Below are positions 22,457-35,031 of a DNA stretch of 64,000 nt, piece by piece. The stretch's first letter is position 1. The number at the start of each line of letters is the position of its first letter. The notes below the pieces were generated by a model, which was not told the origin of the DNA, ran no database searches, and worked only from the letters and a program-made list of their open reading frames with translations. The position numbers and the translations under genes are program-made. This DNA is from Diaporthe sp. PMI_573 (lineage: Eukaryota > Ascomycota > Sordariomycetes > Diaporthales > Diaporthaceae). Location of the stretch: positions 1,736,001 to 1,800,000 of the forward strand of contig JAJTUP010000007.1 of NCBI GenBank assembly GCA_021399435.1, given 5' to 3'.

Positions 22457-23157
22457 TACACGCCATCGACGGCATCGCGTCGGACATCAGCAGACTCACC
22501 GGCGTGCGTTACGTCGTCGGGCTATGGGCGAACAATCTGCTACACGACATTATGTGGCAGACCAATATCGGATTGGAGTCACTTTCAAGGCCGACGGAAT
22601 GGCGGGCGCTGACGTGGTCATGGGCCTCGGTGAATACTCCGATTTCGTTCGAACCCGTATCCGACGATTTGGATCCCCAGGCAACCATTATGGGATATCA
22701 TTGCCCACCTGCAGCGACTTTGAGGCCATCCCATGATTCCACCGACGACAGACCTTGGCTCCAGATTCGCGGGCCGCTGCTGGAATTGGACCACGACAAG
22801 GTTGCGAATTTGATGCTTTCTCAGCGAATGAGTCCGGCGCCGGACATGGAGCGGGATGAACGAGAATGGTACAAGAAGACCTTTCAACATTGGCTCGAGA
22901 GCAATGATGAGAAACTCACGAACGATGAACTGCGACAGCTGTTGCCGGGCAAGGTATTTGGAATGCTCATTTTCACCCAAAGGAGGTTGATAGAGAAAAA
23001 GAATTCGTCACAGACTGAGGAGGTCTACTACTCTGGACTCCTACTTGAGGAGGTCTGTGACGGCAAGTTCAAGAGGATTGGGGGCTTTTGGGACGAGGCA
23101 AGGGGTTTGCTACCGAAAGCTGCATTTTGGGAGCAAAGAACGATAGTTATTGTGTAG

Positions 23158-23961
23158 CATTGTTTGGTACAAGTTGAAAGCGCATATGTACGGAGGTTGT
23201 CGTTTGGCAATTTCCCTACCATATGTAAGACTGCGGTCTTGATTAAAGTTCCAAGCTTCAATCCACTTGCCAAAAAGGATCCCATTATATGGATATGTCT
23301 TATCAGCATAGTATGCTCTGTCTGAACCGGAGAACCCCAATTATGGTACAGCAAGCCATCGCGGGGCGTGTTGGTCCCACTGGCATGCCTTTCAAGTGGA
23401 CAGGTAATTACAAACGTTTCGGCCCCGCTACTGCATGTATCGGCAAGGCTTGGAGAAGATCCAATTACTCACATTTACTCTGGTTCAATCAATTATGATA
23501 TCTCAGCATCCCCAGGTACGATGCACCAAGCGCTTCGTGGATAGATGAAGGTCCAAAGCCAGGGTGGAAGGACCCGGAACAAGGACCAGGATCTGAGAGA
23601 CCTGTTGGCTGACGACCAACAGACCATGATGAACGCCCAACATGGAGCAAGCTGGACTGCTACCGGTTAACGCGGTTGGCACATTTATTTCTCCGCTGAG
23701 TTGACCCGCTAAGACCCCTGCTTCAACAGTAGACGCAAGTCACAACCAACAGCGACAGGCAGACCTGAATCCAGAACGTCTCCATCGTGCTTCAGGGCAG
23801 TGTTTTCCCAATCCACTGCAGCCCAGAGCAACACCGTCCTCGCTACTCCGTGGCAACATTGCTACATGAGCTATTGACTTCCCTCTTTGATCTTTGCAAA
23901 CTCAATTATATTTTGAGCTGGCCCGTTTTCCTCGGCAAAACCACTGGCACCCGCCCTCACA
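23158..23961. other. Intergenic region, promoter of the dehydrogenase
   Basis: About 800 bp with no supported coding sequence. The start of the next gene lies in a good context (ACAATGTC). Confidence 0.5.
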
Positions 23962-24987
23962 ATGTCTGTCCCTTTTAGCACCATCTGGACCCAGTGGTTT
24001 CCGCCCCATGGCCCACTGAACGAGAACAACCTGCCCAGCCAGAAGGGAAAGGTATTCATTGTAACAGGCGGTTCGTCTGGTTTGGGATATGTTCTCTCGC
24101 GCATTCTCTACGGTTCCGGGGGCAAAGTATACATCCTCACGCGCTCGAAAGAGCGTGCCGATCAGGCCATTGCCAAGATCAAGTCATTTTACGAAGGAAA
24201 CAAAAATGGCACGCAAGCAGGGAGTCTCGAATTCATCTCTATGGACCTCATGGATTTCGAAACGGTAAAGGCAGCCGCGCTCAAGTTCCTTGAGCGCGAG
24301 GGTCCCGATGGTAGACTCGATGTGCTCTTCAACAACGCAGGCTCTGGTGGTCGGAAGAACGCCCCCAAAGGTGCCCAAGGACACGAATACCACATGACAA
24401 CCAACACGCTCGGCAGTTACATCTTAACCAAACACCTGCTGCCCATTCTCTCGCGCACGGCGAGTCGCTCCCTTGTCGGTACTGTGCGAGTAGTTTGGGC
24501 AGCGTCGCTTCTGGTCGAGACGGGCGCTCCACCGTCTGGCATCAAGAAAGAGTGGATGCAAGACCAGACTGTCGTAAGGGATTACGTCGAGCTTTACAGT
24601 CAGTCCAAAGCTGGCGTCTGGTTCCTGGCCTCCGAGTTCGCACGGCAGCACAGCCAAAGTGGCGTGTTGTTCATCGCAGGCAACCCGGGAACATACAACA
24701 CCAACATGTGGCAGTATACCCCGACGTTACTATATTGGTTGTTCAGGGTGTTCATGAGGGATGAAAGTCAGCATGGCGCTGATACGTATCTGTGGATGGG
24801 CTTCTCCGACTCGATAACGGTTGACGACGCTGTCGCGGGCCGCTACGCGATGTGTGACGGGAGATGGCATCCCGGTCAGAGGAGCGACCTCCTTCTTGCC
24901 TTACGTAGTGAAGCTGAAGGTGGATCGGGGAGGGCGGGTGAATTCTTCGAGTGGTGCGACAATGTGACGAAAGCCTTTCTGCCTTGA
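23962..24987 (+). CDS. Short-chain dehydrogenase/reductase (341 aa)
   Basis: Intronless. Rossmann dinucleotide loop TGGSSGLG at residues 35-42, NNAG at 124-127, and catalytic Ser182, Tyr212 and Lys216 (YSQSKAG) are all present, so the enzyme should be active with NAD(P)H. The start MSVPFSTIWTQWFPP followed by GKVFIVTG resembles the fungal family of retinol-dehydrogenase/WW-oxidoreductase-like SDRs, which reduce or oxidise ketone/alcohol groups of lipids or natural products. The substrate is not deducible. It lies between the broken HET gene and a leftward beta-lactamase-like hydrolase whose 3' end faces it with a 190-bp gap. Confidence 0.9.
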   Translation: MSVPFSTIWTQWFPPHGPLNENNLPSQKGKVFIVTGGSSGLGYVLSRILYGSGGKVYILTRSKERADQAIAKIKSFYEGNKNGTQAGSLEFISMDLMDFETVKAAALKFLEREGPDGRLDVLFNNAGSGGRKNAPKGAQGHEYHMTTNTLGSYILTKHLLPILSRTASRSLVGTVRVVWAASLLVETGAPPSGIKKEWMQDQTVVRDYVELYSQSKAGVWFLASEFARQHSQSGVLFIAGNPGTYNTNMWQYTPTLLYWLFRVFMRDESQHGADTYLWMGFSDSITVDDAVAGRYAMCDGRWHPGQRSDLLLALRSEAEGGSGRAGEFFEWCDNVTKAFLP

Positions 24988-25176
24988 AGGAGCAAAGGGG
25001 CTTGAGGTGGCGGGGGATGGACAGGTATCATGACTACATGCCTCTAAGCTTATATGGGAAGTGCAACTCGTTTTTTTAATTCGTCCTGATCTATCTCAGG
25101 AGTAGGCGAGTCTTAAAACTAGACGCTTCATTCCGGCTGCTGTGCCACTATTCTAAGAAAATTCGGAAGTCTAAAC

Positions 25177-26631
25177 TTAGAGCTGTGGCGATAGGGTGTG
25201 AAGTGCCGCCTCGAATGAACCTCTTTGGAACTCTTCGTGCAGTGCGATGATGCTCGGGTGCATGGGTGGAAGCATCTGGCAAAACGCTGTGCCGCAGATA
25301 CCAGCCTCGTGATCCATAAACCATATCATACATGGAGCGCCTCCCCAAAACGTAGCCCCTTTTTTGAAACGGCCTTCTTGACCATCCAGAACCACCATGC
25401 CTGCAAAACACCACGACTTGCGAATAGATTTGGGGATACCCATGCCGATCAATTGCTCGTGCATAGGCGAGAGGACCAGATATCGATTTAACGCCTCCTC
25501 GAGTTTGCTGTCTAGCTGGGGTCGGAAGAGTTCCGTGTAGGAGTCAGCTGTTAGGAGACGGGTGTCACGACGGAACAAGGCTGAAAGGAAGGTGTAGTAG
25601 CCTTGAGCGGACCCAAAGCCGCCACCCCCTCCGAGACACTCTTTCCCACCAAAGAGAATGTCGAAAGTTGGCTCGTCTGCGGCGGGAGGCTGCCCAGCTT
25701 CATTCAGAGTGCTGATATCGGCCATCCGGTTGTTCATCTCCGGCTTGGTCTTAGGCCAGAAAGAGAATTCTTTTTCAATCCCCAGAGGTGTCCACTATGA
25801 GAACAAAGCAAGTCAGCTCGTCTAGTTCATCGTCACACGTCCACACGTTGAGCAGGGCCACATTGCCAAAACCATCAGTAGTGACATCTCTGCTGTATCA
25901 AGCGAAGACATGATAGAATAAATCTGTGGTCTGGATACGGAAAGACAAACTCACAATATGCTTGTGCATGAACTCATCCAGGGTCACACCACTGGCTACC
26001 TCAACCAGTCTTCCTGCCCAATCGGAACCCGCGCCATACGCGAAGTTGGTTCCTGGTTTAAAAACAAGTGGGATAGCACACTTGTCAGTGAGAAGAGGAC
26101 CCGACCAGGGTACCTCGTTGCGGGAAGCACGCCATTTCCCGAGGACTGGGCTGAACCAGTCATATTCGTGGCCGGATGTATGGCAAAGCAGCATGCGAAG
26201 GGTGATCGGGGTAGAGTCAGCTTCGAAGCTGGCCTCGTTTTTCTCATCGTCGAAACCAGTGATTATCCCATACTTGCCCATATCCGGCAGAAGAGGCCTG
26301 ACGTCCTTGTCCAAATCTAGTGTGCCCTGCTCAATACACTTCATGACGGCCACAGCGGTCAAGAGCTTGGTCATCGAGGCCAGAGCACAAATGGTTGACG
26401 GTGTGAAAGCTTCATCCCGCCCCTCCTTGAGACTGGCTTTTCCAAACGACTTGTGGTACAAGGTATCGCCTTGAACAATCAGTAAGAAGCCGTCCGTCAA
26501 AGTTCAAGCCAAGACATGCAAAACTGCTCCGGGCCAATCTTACCGTTTCTTCTGCCGGAGATGGCCGTTATACCAGGGAGCAGCTTCGACGCAACAGCAT
26601 CTTCGTAAGCCTTGCTGATTCTATCCGCCAT
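25177..26631 (-). CDS. Beta-lactamase/transesterase-like serine hydrolase (406 aa)
   Basis: Exons 26544-26631, 25955-26469 and 25177-25794; introns of 74 and 160 bp (GTAAGA/TTCAAG and GTGAGT/TCATAG). Total 1,221 nt, frames continuous. The class C beta-lactamase fold motifs are visible: the nucleophile motif SMTK (LASMTKLLTAVAV), the Tyr motif YGAGSD, HTSGHEYDW, and a C-terminal GGFGSAQGYYTFL and FWGGAPCMIWF region. Fungal members include esterases and acyltransferases such as LovD; hydrolysis or acyl transfer on a small ester is the best guess. No signal peptide, so probably cytosolic. It converges on the dehydrogenase, which could indicate a shared pathway but does not prove it. Confidence 0.87.
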
Positions 26632-27908
26632 ATTAACGTGGGAAAGCAGCTACACGTTGTGTTGTGAGTTTTTCGTGGGCTGATGCCACTTGTGGTTTGC
26701 TGGAGTGAAAATGAACTGATCTGCGGGGTCAAAGTCAAACAGAGGACTGGAAGCTGACAGCGGGCCATGGCATCACCCCGGAAATTTTTGATTCAAGTGG
26801 GAGCCAACGGCTTAGCATTGCTGACCACTTCAGGCAGCCAACATACCATAGAACAATATCGCTGTGCCTCCCTCATACGCAAATTAGACTACGGTGTGCA
26901 ATACTATCTACAAAAGTGGTCATGTCACGATGTGCTTTGCAGACGTTTCTCCCGGCCTACCTGTTTTTGCTGTAGACGTGATGGCCAGGGCTCCATCTAA
27001 AAATAAGATCAGTAGCACCTGAGAATCCCACGCCGCCAACATGCATACATGCTCGTCCGTTAATCTAGAAACGATCAGCGAAACAAGCGCTCAGTGCAAC
27101 TCAATCAACGATTTTCAGCCAACAGTGGCCTGTTTTTGGCCAGGGCAGGCCGAGGAAGATTTCGGTGAACCAGCGGACTGGAGAATCTCGCACTCCCCGA
27201 GCGATAAACTTCTTATCTACCAACTGGTGAATTTGGTATAGGCGATCCACCCACGCCGCATACAGTCCCCGCAGTGGAAGTGGAGCTGCTATGCCAAATG
27301 GGTTAGCTGGCTTGACTTCGCCTGGGGAGTCAGAGATGCTATGTACAGTCAACCAACATGCTCCAAGAGCGGGGCACGTCAAACTGTTGGTTATGCATTG
27401 CGACCCTGGAAGACTTTGATTTCTTGGAAGACAGCAACTACGACGTTGGATTGCGGTCTTTGTCTTGCGCCAAGAAGGCATATCAGCAGGCCCCACGTCT
27501 CGAGTTACCGAGCAACTGAACAGTGAAAATCTGCCTGCCTCAGGTATGTTGGTCCAGGTCCCATAGCTCGAGTGTAAGTGTGGATTGAGTGGGAAGCTCG
27601 TCCCGGATGTTCTGCTCCAACTATTGGCCCCACGGTAATGCAACCGTTGCTGCAATGCAGTCGCATCGATGGATATGTGGATTAGAGACTTGCAAGGACC
27701 GCATTATTCGGTCCATAATGATCAGTACTACACTACTGTCGTAGCCAAAGAATAAAGCCTGTCTATTCATTCTTATCACAAACAACCCTACATATGCCAC
27801 GACGTATTAATTTTTAGATTCGATCGATTGTCTGCAATCCCCTCCTCCTCTACTGGGACAGCGGTCAAAGGGACCCAAATCCTACAATCACCCACTTGGG
27901 CCTACATC
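26632..27908. other. Intergenic region, no supported gene
   Basis: About 1.3 kb. A leftward open frame at 27101-27655 contains a protein-like end (YAAWVDRLYQIHQLV, SPVRWFTEIFLG) but lacks any motif I know and its first half is Ser/Arg-rich noise; it may be a remnant. Confidence 0.45.
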
Positions 27909-29157
27909 ATGGCGGCTGACTCCACAGGTCCCCTCATCATCGGCGTATCGGTCACGTTTGAGGCGATTGCCATTATCGCCGTGGCGCTAAAAGATCTTTG
28001 CTCATGACATATGGATCGTGATTGGCTTTGTATTTCTCACTGAGATCAAAACTGGGGTTAAGCAGTGTGCTAATTATCATCTAGACTTGCACGACCGGGA
28101 TCTCAATATTACTCATCCTCAGCGTTCTCCTAGGTGGTCTCGGCCAGCATGCTGTCGAGCTCTACGCTACACCATGGAAGATCGTATTATTCCAGAAGGT
28201 GAACACTGGTTCCGGAAGCTCTTGCTGCATTTTTGTGATACTTTGGCAGTGCTGAATTGCTTATCTTGTGTGCAGCTTCTCATTTCTATTCAGACTTGCT
28301 TGGCCTGCGGCATGGCAAGCATTAGGACGTCCATCATATCCTGTATACCCATCTGTTCTCAACAGACAGGAGGTTCCGCAGGTCTTGCTATACCGTGCTC
28401 ATAATCAATGCTCTATGGTTTGTTGACGATATGTGCGTTGTCTGGCTGATCTGCCACCCAGCTAAAAAGCAATTGGGACTCGTCCATTGAGGGCCACTGT
28501 GGAAACATATCAGCTGCGTATCTCGCGATACACGTGAGTAATTTGATGGTGGATCTTCTTATCGCGGCTCTACCGGCACAGGTCCTCTGGCACTTGCAAA
28601 TGTCAGTGGCAAGAAAACTCGGCATCATGGCCATGTTCGCCGTTGTTGCACTGTAAGGCGTTAATCTCGTAGAATGCATCGTCAGAGACCCCCCCAAAAA
28701 GGCCCATCACTAACTGTCGGTATCACAGAATCTGTGCCATCGCCACCGCTCGAATTGCTACGTGGCGTATCGCCCTTGGACTTACTAGCGACGATTTCAC
28801 ATACACGGTCTCGACCCTTTACCTTTTCAGTGCTTTAGATGTATCCGTCTTATGTGCCTTTGCATGCATGCCTTTGCTGAGACCAGTGGGTGAGAAGATG
28901 GCTTCGTCGTCGGTGGTTGCTTGGATAAGGACCCTGGTCCAAACTACTCGATTACGTGCATTCAAGACATCTTCGGGACAGCACGACTGGGCAAACTCAT
29001 GCAGTGTTCATGTATCCGATTAGAGTCTGCCGCTGTTGGCAACAGGAATTCGAAGTCTTCTGAGGACGAGACCAGTGAGGAACAAGGTATCTACGTGGAT
29101 CGTCGGATTGAGCAGCATACATATTTGAGCAATGACTCCCTTGAGATGGAGCCTTGA
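27909..29157 (+). pseudogene. PTH11-like/rhodopsin-domain fungal receptor, broken by frameshifts
   Basis: Fragments in different frames line up as one seven-helix fungal receptor of the PTH11-like group. The first helix is MAADSTGPLIIGVSV and FEAIAIIAVAL, then FAHDIWIVIGFVF, GLGQHAVELYATPW, MASIRTSII, FSTDRRFRRSCYTVL, the conserved WDSSIEGHCGN loop, LMVDLLIAALP and a long cytoplasmic tail (GEKMASSSVVAWIRT ... IYVDRRIEQHTYL). Normal introns are visible (for example before GLGQH and after FAVVAL, donor GTAAGG at about 28657). At least three frame changes are not explained by introns: in the A-run at ~27990, near 28340, and in the A-run at ~28450; a fourth near 29010 affects the tail. Such receptors sense surfaces or nutrients through G proteins. 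Two of the shifts sit in A homopolymers, so sequencing error is a live alternative to pseudogenisation. Confidence 0.7.
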
Positions 29158-29516
29158 AGCGCGAAGATTCCACGGAATCTCAGTCTGGTGGACCGCCATG
29201 CCTTTATGCAATCTTGAGTTCCGCACGAAGGCTTCAAACTATGAGAGAGACTGAGCAGGGCTTGGCTGTGTGCAGCGATGCCCTTCACTCTCGGGCCAGC
29301 TGTCCCCTAGCGTAGCAAGATTTCCCGCCCCTTAATTTGCGTATCTCGACATAATACGCGCGTCGATAGCTTAATAGATTGAAGCATGATCATGGTGAAC
29401 GAAGAAGCAAAAATCTCAATCGATTTCGAAATTCGAAAACACACAAGTAGGCAGAAATCTTCGACAGCATAAGGTGAATGTAACTGCTACTATTCACCGA
29501 GTCTATTATATTAACT
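29158..29516. other. Intergenic region between convergent genes
   Basis: About 360 bp between the 3' ends of the receptor pseudogene and the leftward pepsin-like gene. It is AT-rich near 29330-29500. Nothing else seen. Confidence 0.5.
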
Positions 29517-31400
29517 TCATGGCTGGAAAGTGTAGGTGCGACCATCCATCTCGTGCGCAATTTGAGAACTCCCTCTCATGGATGAGCAGTTTTCTGTGCC
29601 CTGTATCTGGAATGTGTTGCTGTGCGGTGGCAGTTCAGACAGCGGTTTCGTCGAATCCAGCTCATGTGACAACACCGAGGTGCTGTAGAACGCTTGGTTT
29701 ATGCTTGGAGTCTCGCCTTGCTGCGGCTCGACTGCTTGCGCATTCAATCCGGGCTTCTCATCAGGAAGTTCGTGCCTCGGCTGGCCTCCTCTTTGACGCC
29801 GCTTCCGTAAAAGAAGGAATGCAGCGAGGCCCGCAGCAGCAACGAGAGCCACACCACCCACAGTAGCACCAGCTATTACGCCGGTGGAAGGCCGTGTACT
29901 GGAACCTGACGACGAAACCTCTGTTGACTCAGTCGCGGACGCAGATGGTGTACTGTCGCCAGTAGCACTTGGCTGAACTACACCGCTCACCTTCCCACAA
30001 GACTCTGCAGCTTTCTCACTCACCACTGTCACCAAATTGCTTGAACTCGAAGGATTCCCTTGCCACATGGTGAACGTGTTGCTGTCATGATTCACCATCA
30101 GATAGGCGGCGGTGAGAAAGTAGCGTCCAAGCGTTGGGGGTTGATCAGTGGGGTTGATGAGCAGCTCCTTGATCGACTCGTTGAAGAAGCGAGCGCCGTC
30201 GTAGCCGATTTGAACGAATGGAGTCAAATATTGATCGTTCGAGACGGTGACGGAAAGTCCTGACGATAAAGATATTGTGATGTCTCCGTCGAATCTGTCG
30301 AACTGTTAGTCCAGACCACTTGGATCTGGCTCGAGTCAGGATGGAAAAGACTCACGCATTTTTGGCCAAGTACTGCACTGCGGACCAATGAAGACCATAT
30401 GAGTTCCCAATTGAGCTCATACTAGTCTCTTTCTCGAAGTTGGCCACAATTGAGCTCGGAGCCTCAAGCAACAATTGTCGCTGAGGGACGATGCAAGTCG
30501 GCAGCGCGTAGTTGGTTGGGAAGATGCTGACTTTCGAACCATCCCGAATGTTCAGAACAATATCAGTGATCGTCACCTTCATGCCAGTCCAACAGCCTGT
30601 GCTTTCGCTATAATCTAGGCTCTGGGTATAGTTATCACCTATGACCAACTCAGTGTCGTAGCCACCGAAAACGACGGAGCCGTCGAGCCAGTCATCAACC
30701 CACATTCGGCCCCAGAAGATAGACCAGACCCTTGAGGCAATCTTTCCAGCATCCACGAGGCTCTGAAGAAAGGTGGAGTTGCTGCCTAGGCCAAGGGCGT
30801 GAAGGGTCGTGTATCCATGATCCCAGTTGAGCCGTGGTATACCAATCGGCCATGTCGTGAGGTTGGTACCGCCAAGTGACATTGTTTCTGTTCCACCGAG
30901 AGATTTTGTCAAAAGATCAACAATCCCCAGTTCAGCTCCACTGTCCTCTGTCTCTTGTTTTGCACCGCCGGCGTCGATGACACTTGAGGCCTTGGTCCAC
31001 GTCGAGGAGGCATTCTCGTAGAAGTACCCTCCTCGTCGAATGTGACAAATGAGATCACTCCATATTATAGAGTCGTCGCAGTAAGGGTTATAGTCGTATA
31101 CCCAGGTATTATTCAGCTCCCTGCCAGTACACGAGCATTAGCGCTGCTTCTATTCTGCACATGCGGCACGCCGCTAAGTCTTTAGAACGCAATCGGAGAG
31201 GAACGAACGCACGGCCAGGGAAGCATCAAAATAGACTGAGCTGGGGAACCAAAAGTAGCCCTCATACCAATCATGTAGGAGCCCTCGACATCCTCAAGAA
31301 TCTGAGTATCTTGTATCGGAATTCGCGTGGGCTCTACATCGCACTTTGAGGCAGGCGTGGCCAGGATGAAGCTCGAGAGAGTCAGTAGCACGGTCAGCAT
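29517..31400 (-). CDS. Pepsin-fold, membrane-anchored protein lacking the catalytic DTG (576 aa)
   Basis: Exons 31213-31400, 30356-31120 and 29517-30294; introns of 91 and 61 bp (GTGCGT/GGCAG and GTGAGT/CGACAG). Total 1,731 nt. Signal peptide MLTVLLTLSSFILATPA, then a pepsin-like domain (ATFGSPAQSILMLPWPELNN ... SIFWGRMWVDD, GSVVFGGYD, FDGDITISLSSG), then a Ser/Thr-rich stalk, one transmembrane helix at about 455-480 (VGGVALVAAAGLAAFLLL) with stop-transfer RKRRQRG, and a ~95-residue cytoplasmic tail. Where aspartic proteases have VDTGSS the sequence reads LPWPELNNTW, so the first active-site Asp is missing; I also find no second DTG. It is therefore probably not a protease but a receptor- or adhesion-like wall/membrane protein. 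The replacement motif, as I recall, recurs in fungal homologues, so it is not a local mutation. Confidence 0.82.
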
Positions 31401-32550
31401 GGCTGGCTCTCGGATCAAATCTGAGTCTGTGGGTGGTGGGCCTCGATAGGAACAACCGTGGGGGATGGGCAGTGCATTCACAGCATCGCGTCTTTGAACG
31501 AGGATCAGGGATGAGCAATCAAGGATGAGAATCTGGAACAGGACTGAGAATAGCAATGATCCGGACAGAAGGAGAAACTCGGCCACTGACAATTGGATTT
31601 ATCGAGGGAAGAGCCGCAACAGGAGTTTGAAGGATTCTGGACTGTGGGCCTTTGACCCCGGCCAACATCATCCAGCTCGATTCAAAATTTGGCATGAGCT
31701 ACGGGTCCAGTGATCAACTTACTGTTGGTTGATGCTACCAACACAATACACCCTAAACATGGGTGAGCGCTAAGAGATGCTCTGGCGAGGGTGCCACGAG
31801 TGACAGCAGAGTCTCGCTCGGAACATTGAATACCAGTGCCACCAATGCCCACAACCCGTGCTGAACCTTCAGCGTGACCAGACCAATGTCAACATAAAGA
31901 GTCAATTTCTGCTATCCTCTGGATCTTTTGGGTTATAACAATTTCGAGGGACTTGCTATTCCAGAGGGTGGACAGGCTCAAGAACTGAGGCAGCTCCGGG
32001 GAACTGTCAGGGCGAAGCTGAGTCGTCGGTCTCCAGCTACGATGCTGCGCGCCATCACCAACCGCATGGAAGCGAAATACAAGCCGAGGCCTCTGGCGGT
32101 TCTCGGGTCACCTGAGTGGCTCGTTTCTCCAGGGTCCACAGAGGCCCCATCCAAGCAGGCAGGACGTTTGCCGCTGCCGGCCGCTGTTATCTTAGTATTC
32201 ATCCCAGCTCACCGCTGCCCGTGGCAAACTTGGGCTGCTTGGGTTTTCTAGGTGGTCTGAAATATGAGTTGAGCCCGGACATTCTCCCACATACCGTGCG
32301 TGGAAAATGGTAGTATTTTCTCACGGGAGATCCACTGTAGTTCAGCGAATTTATGATAGATCACAATGTGGGACCCCTGACTCTTGCCGTCCTTGATGGC
32401 AATCTTCAAACATGACATATTCCATAGCCCGCGAACAGAATCTTACTGTTCTTTAAGGAGGCATATCGAGATCGTTACCACAATACCTCAGCTTTCGAAG
32501 GGCCATAGTGTGTGTCAAGGTCTTCAGTTTCTGTTTCAGTTCCCAGCCTC
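31401..32550. other. Divergent intergenic region, no supported gene
   Basis: About 1.15 kb between the leftward pepsin-like gene and the rightward mannosidase. A frame at 31928-32251 (ELRQLRGTVRAKL) is protein-like over a short stretch, but I cannot support a gene. Confidence 0.45.
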
Positions 32551-34545
<1,995 letters not shown>

Positions 34546-35031
34546 TCCTGTACAGAGGAACATGACTATAATTGAGATGTTGAAGTGTCACTTGATGTAC
34601 AGAACCGTCAAATAGAGAAAATATCCTCCACATCCTGTTTGCATGGAACAATTCCGGGGCTCTGATCTCAGTGCTGATCTATGACTTCTTCAAGCCGATG
34701 TTGTGGGCGTATGGTTTCTGTGCTAAGCTCGAGTGCGTGTTCTCCAATGTCGGCTCCACCCGAGACGTGCGCAAACAGATGTTTAGAGTTTCGGACATCC
34801 CAAGGCCAGTCAAAGTCGTCCTTTATTCCTTTTCCCTCACAGGGGCTCTCTTACCCAGTTCATGGCCGTACATGCTCGAAGGTGACAGACAACACTTGAG
34901 TGAAATACGTAAGAACCCCGTTCATGAAAATGCGAAAGGCCAAGCCGTAGATCGCAAGTTAAAATGACGCTCAGAGTTTTCTGATTGCTGCAATATTATT
35001 TGAGCTACTTGAACCAAGACACCTAGCCAAT
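34546..35031. other. Intergenic region, no supported gene
   Basis: About 490 bp between two rightward genes. A 98-codon frame at 34671-34967 has no motif. Confidence 0.5.

Larger units (their letters stand above)
20605..22458 (+). mobile_element. Fot1/pogo-type (Tc1-mariner superfamily) DNA transposon with TA target duplication
   Basis: The element proper is 20607-22456 (1,850 bp). Its ends are perfect 43-bp inverted repeats beginning ACGTCCCCGGCCCGGCTTCC and continuing with a nine-C run; the right end just inside adds a second G-rich repeat. It is flanked by TA on both sides (20605-20606 and 22457-22458). Size, TA duplication and a ~546-codon transposase fit the Fot1 branch of pogo elements. 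Removing the element and one TA rejoins the host HET frame exactly (codon TTA followed by CAC), so the boundary is certain and the insertion is a late event in the decay of the host gene or a neutral one after it. Confidence 0.95.
17721..23157 (+). pseudogene. Six-ZZ-finger/HET-domain fusion gene, inactivated and split by a transposon
   Basis: Start ATG at 17721. Residues 18-334 are six tandem ZZ-type zinc fingers (each CxxC...CxxC...CxxC...H-x-H-like, e.g. CDHC, CRDC, CKRC, HPADH), about 18-59, 75-114, 128-166, 183-223, 239-281 and 294-334. An acidic linker and a CPFCAFILKKFF element follow, then the HET domain (RYTALSYCWGG, LWVDSMCIVQDD) and the usual HET C-terminal region. One intron is clear at 19561-19619. 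The reading is broken by TAG at 19482-19484, TAA at 19691-19693, a one-base frameshift between about 20290 and 20330, and a DNA transposon at 20607-22456. HET proteins drive heterokaryon-incompatibility cell death; this allele cannot make the full protein. An intron GTACCA...TTTCAG (19409-19510) could bypass the TAG, but the TAA lies in conserved coding sequence. Confidence 0.85.

Noticed and set aside
27101..27655. 184-codon leftward frame
   Set aside because: Only its last third looks protein-like; no motif, signal or splice structure supports a gene.
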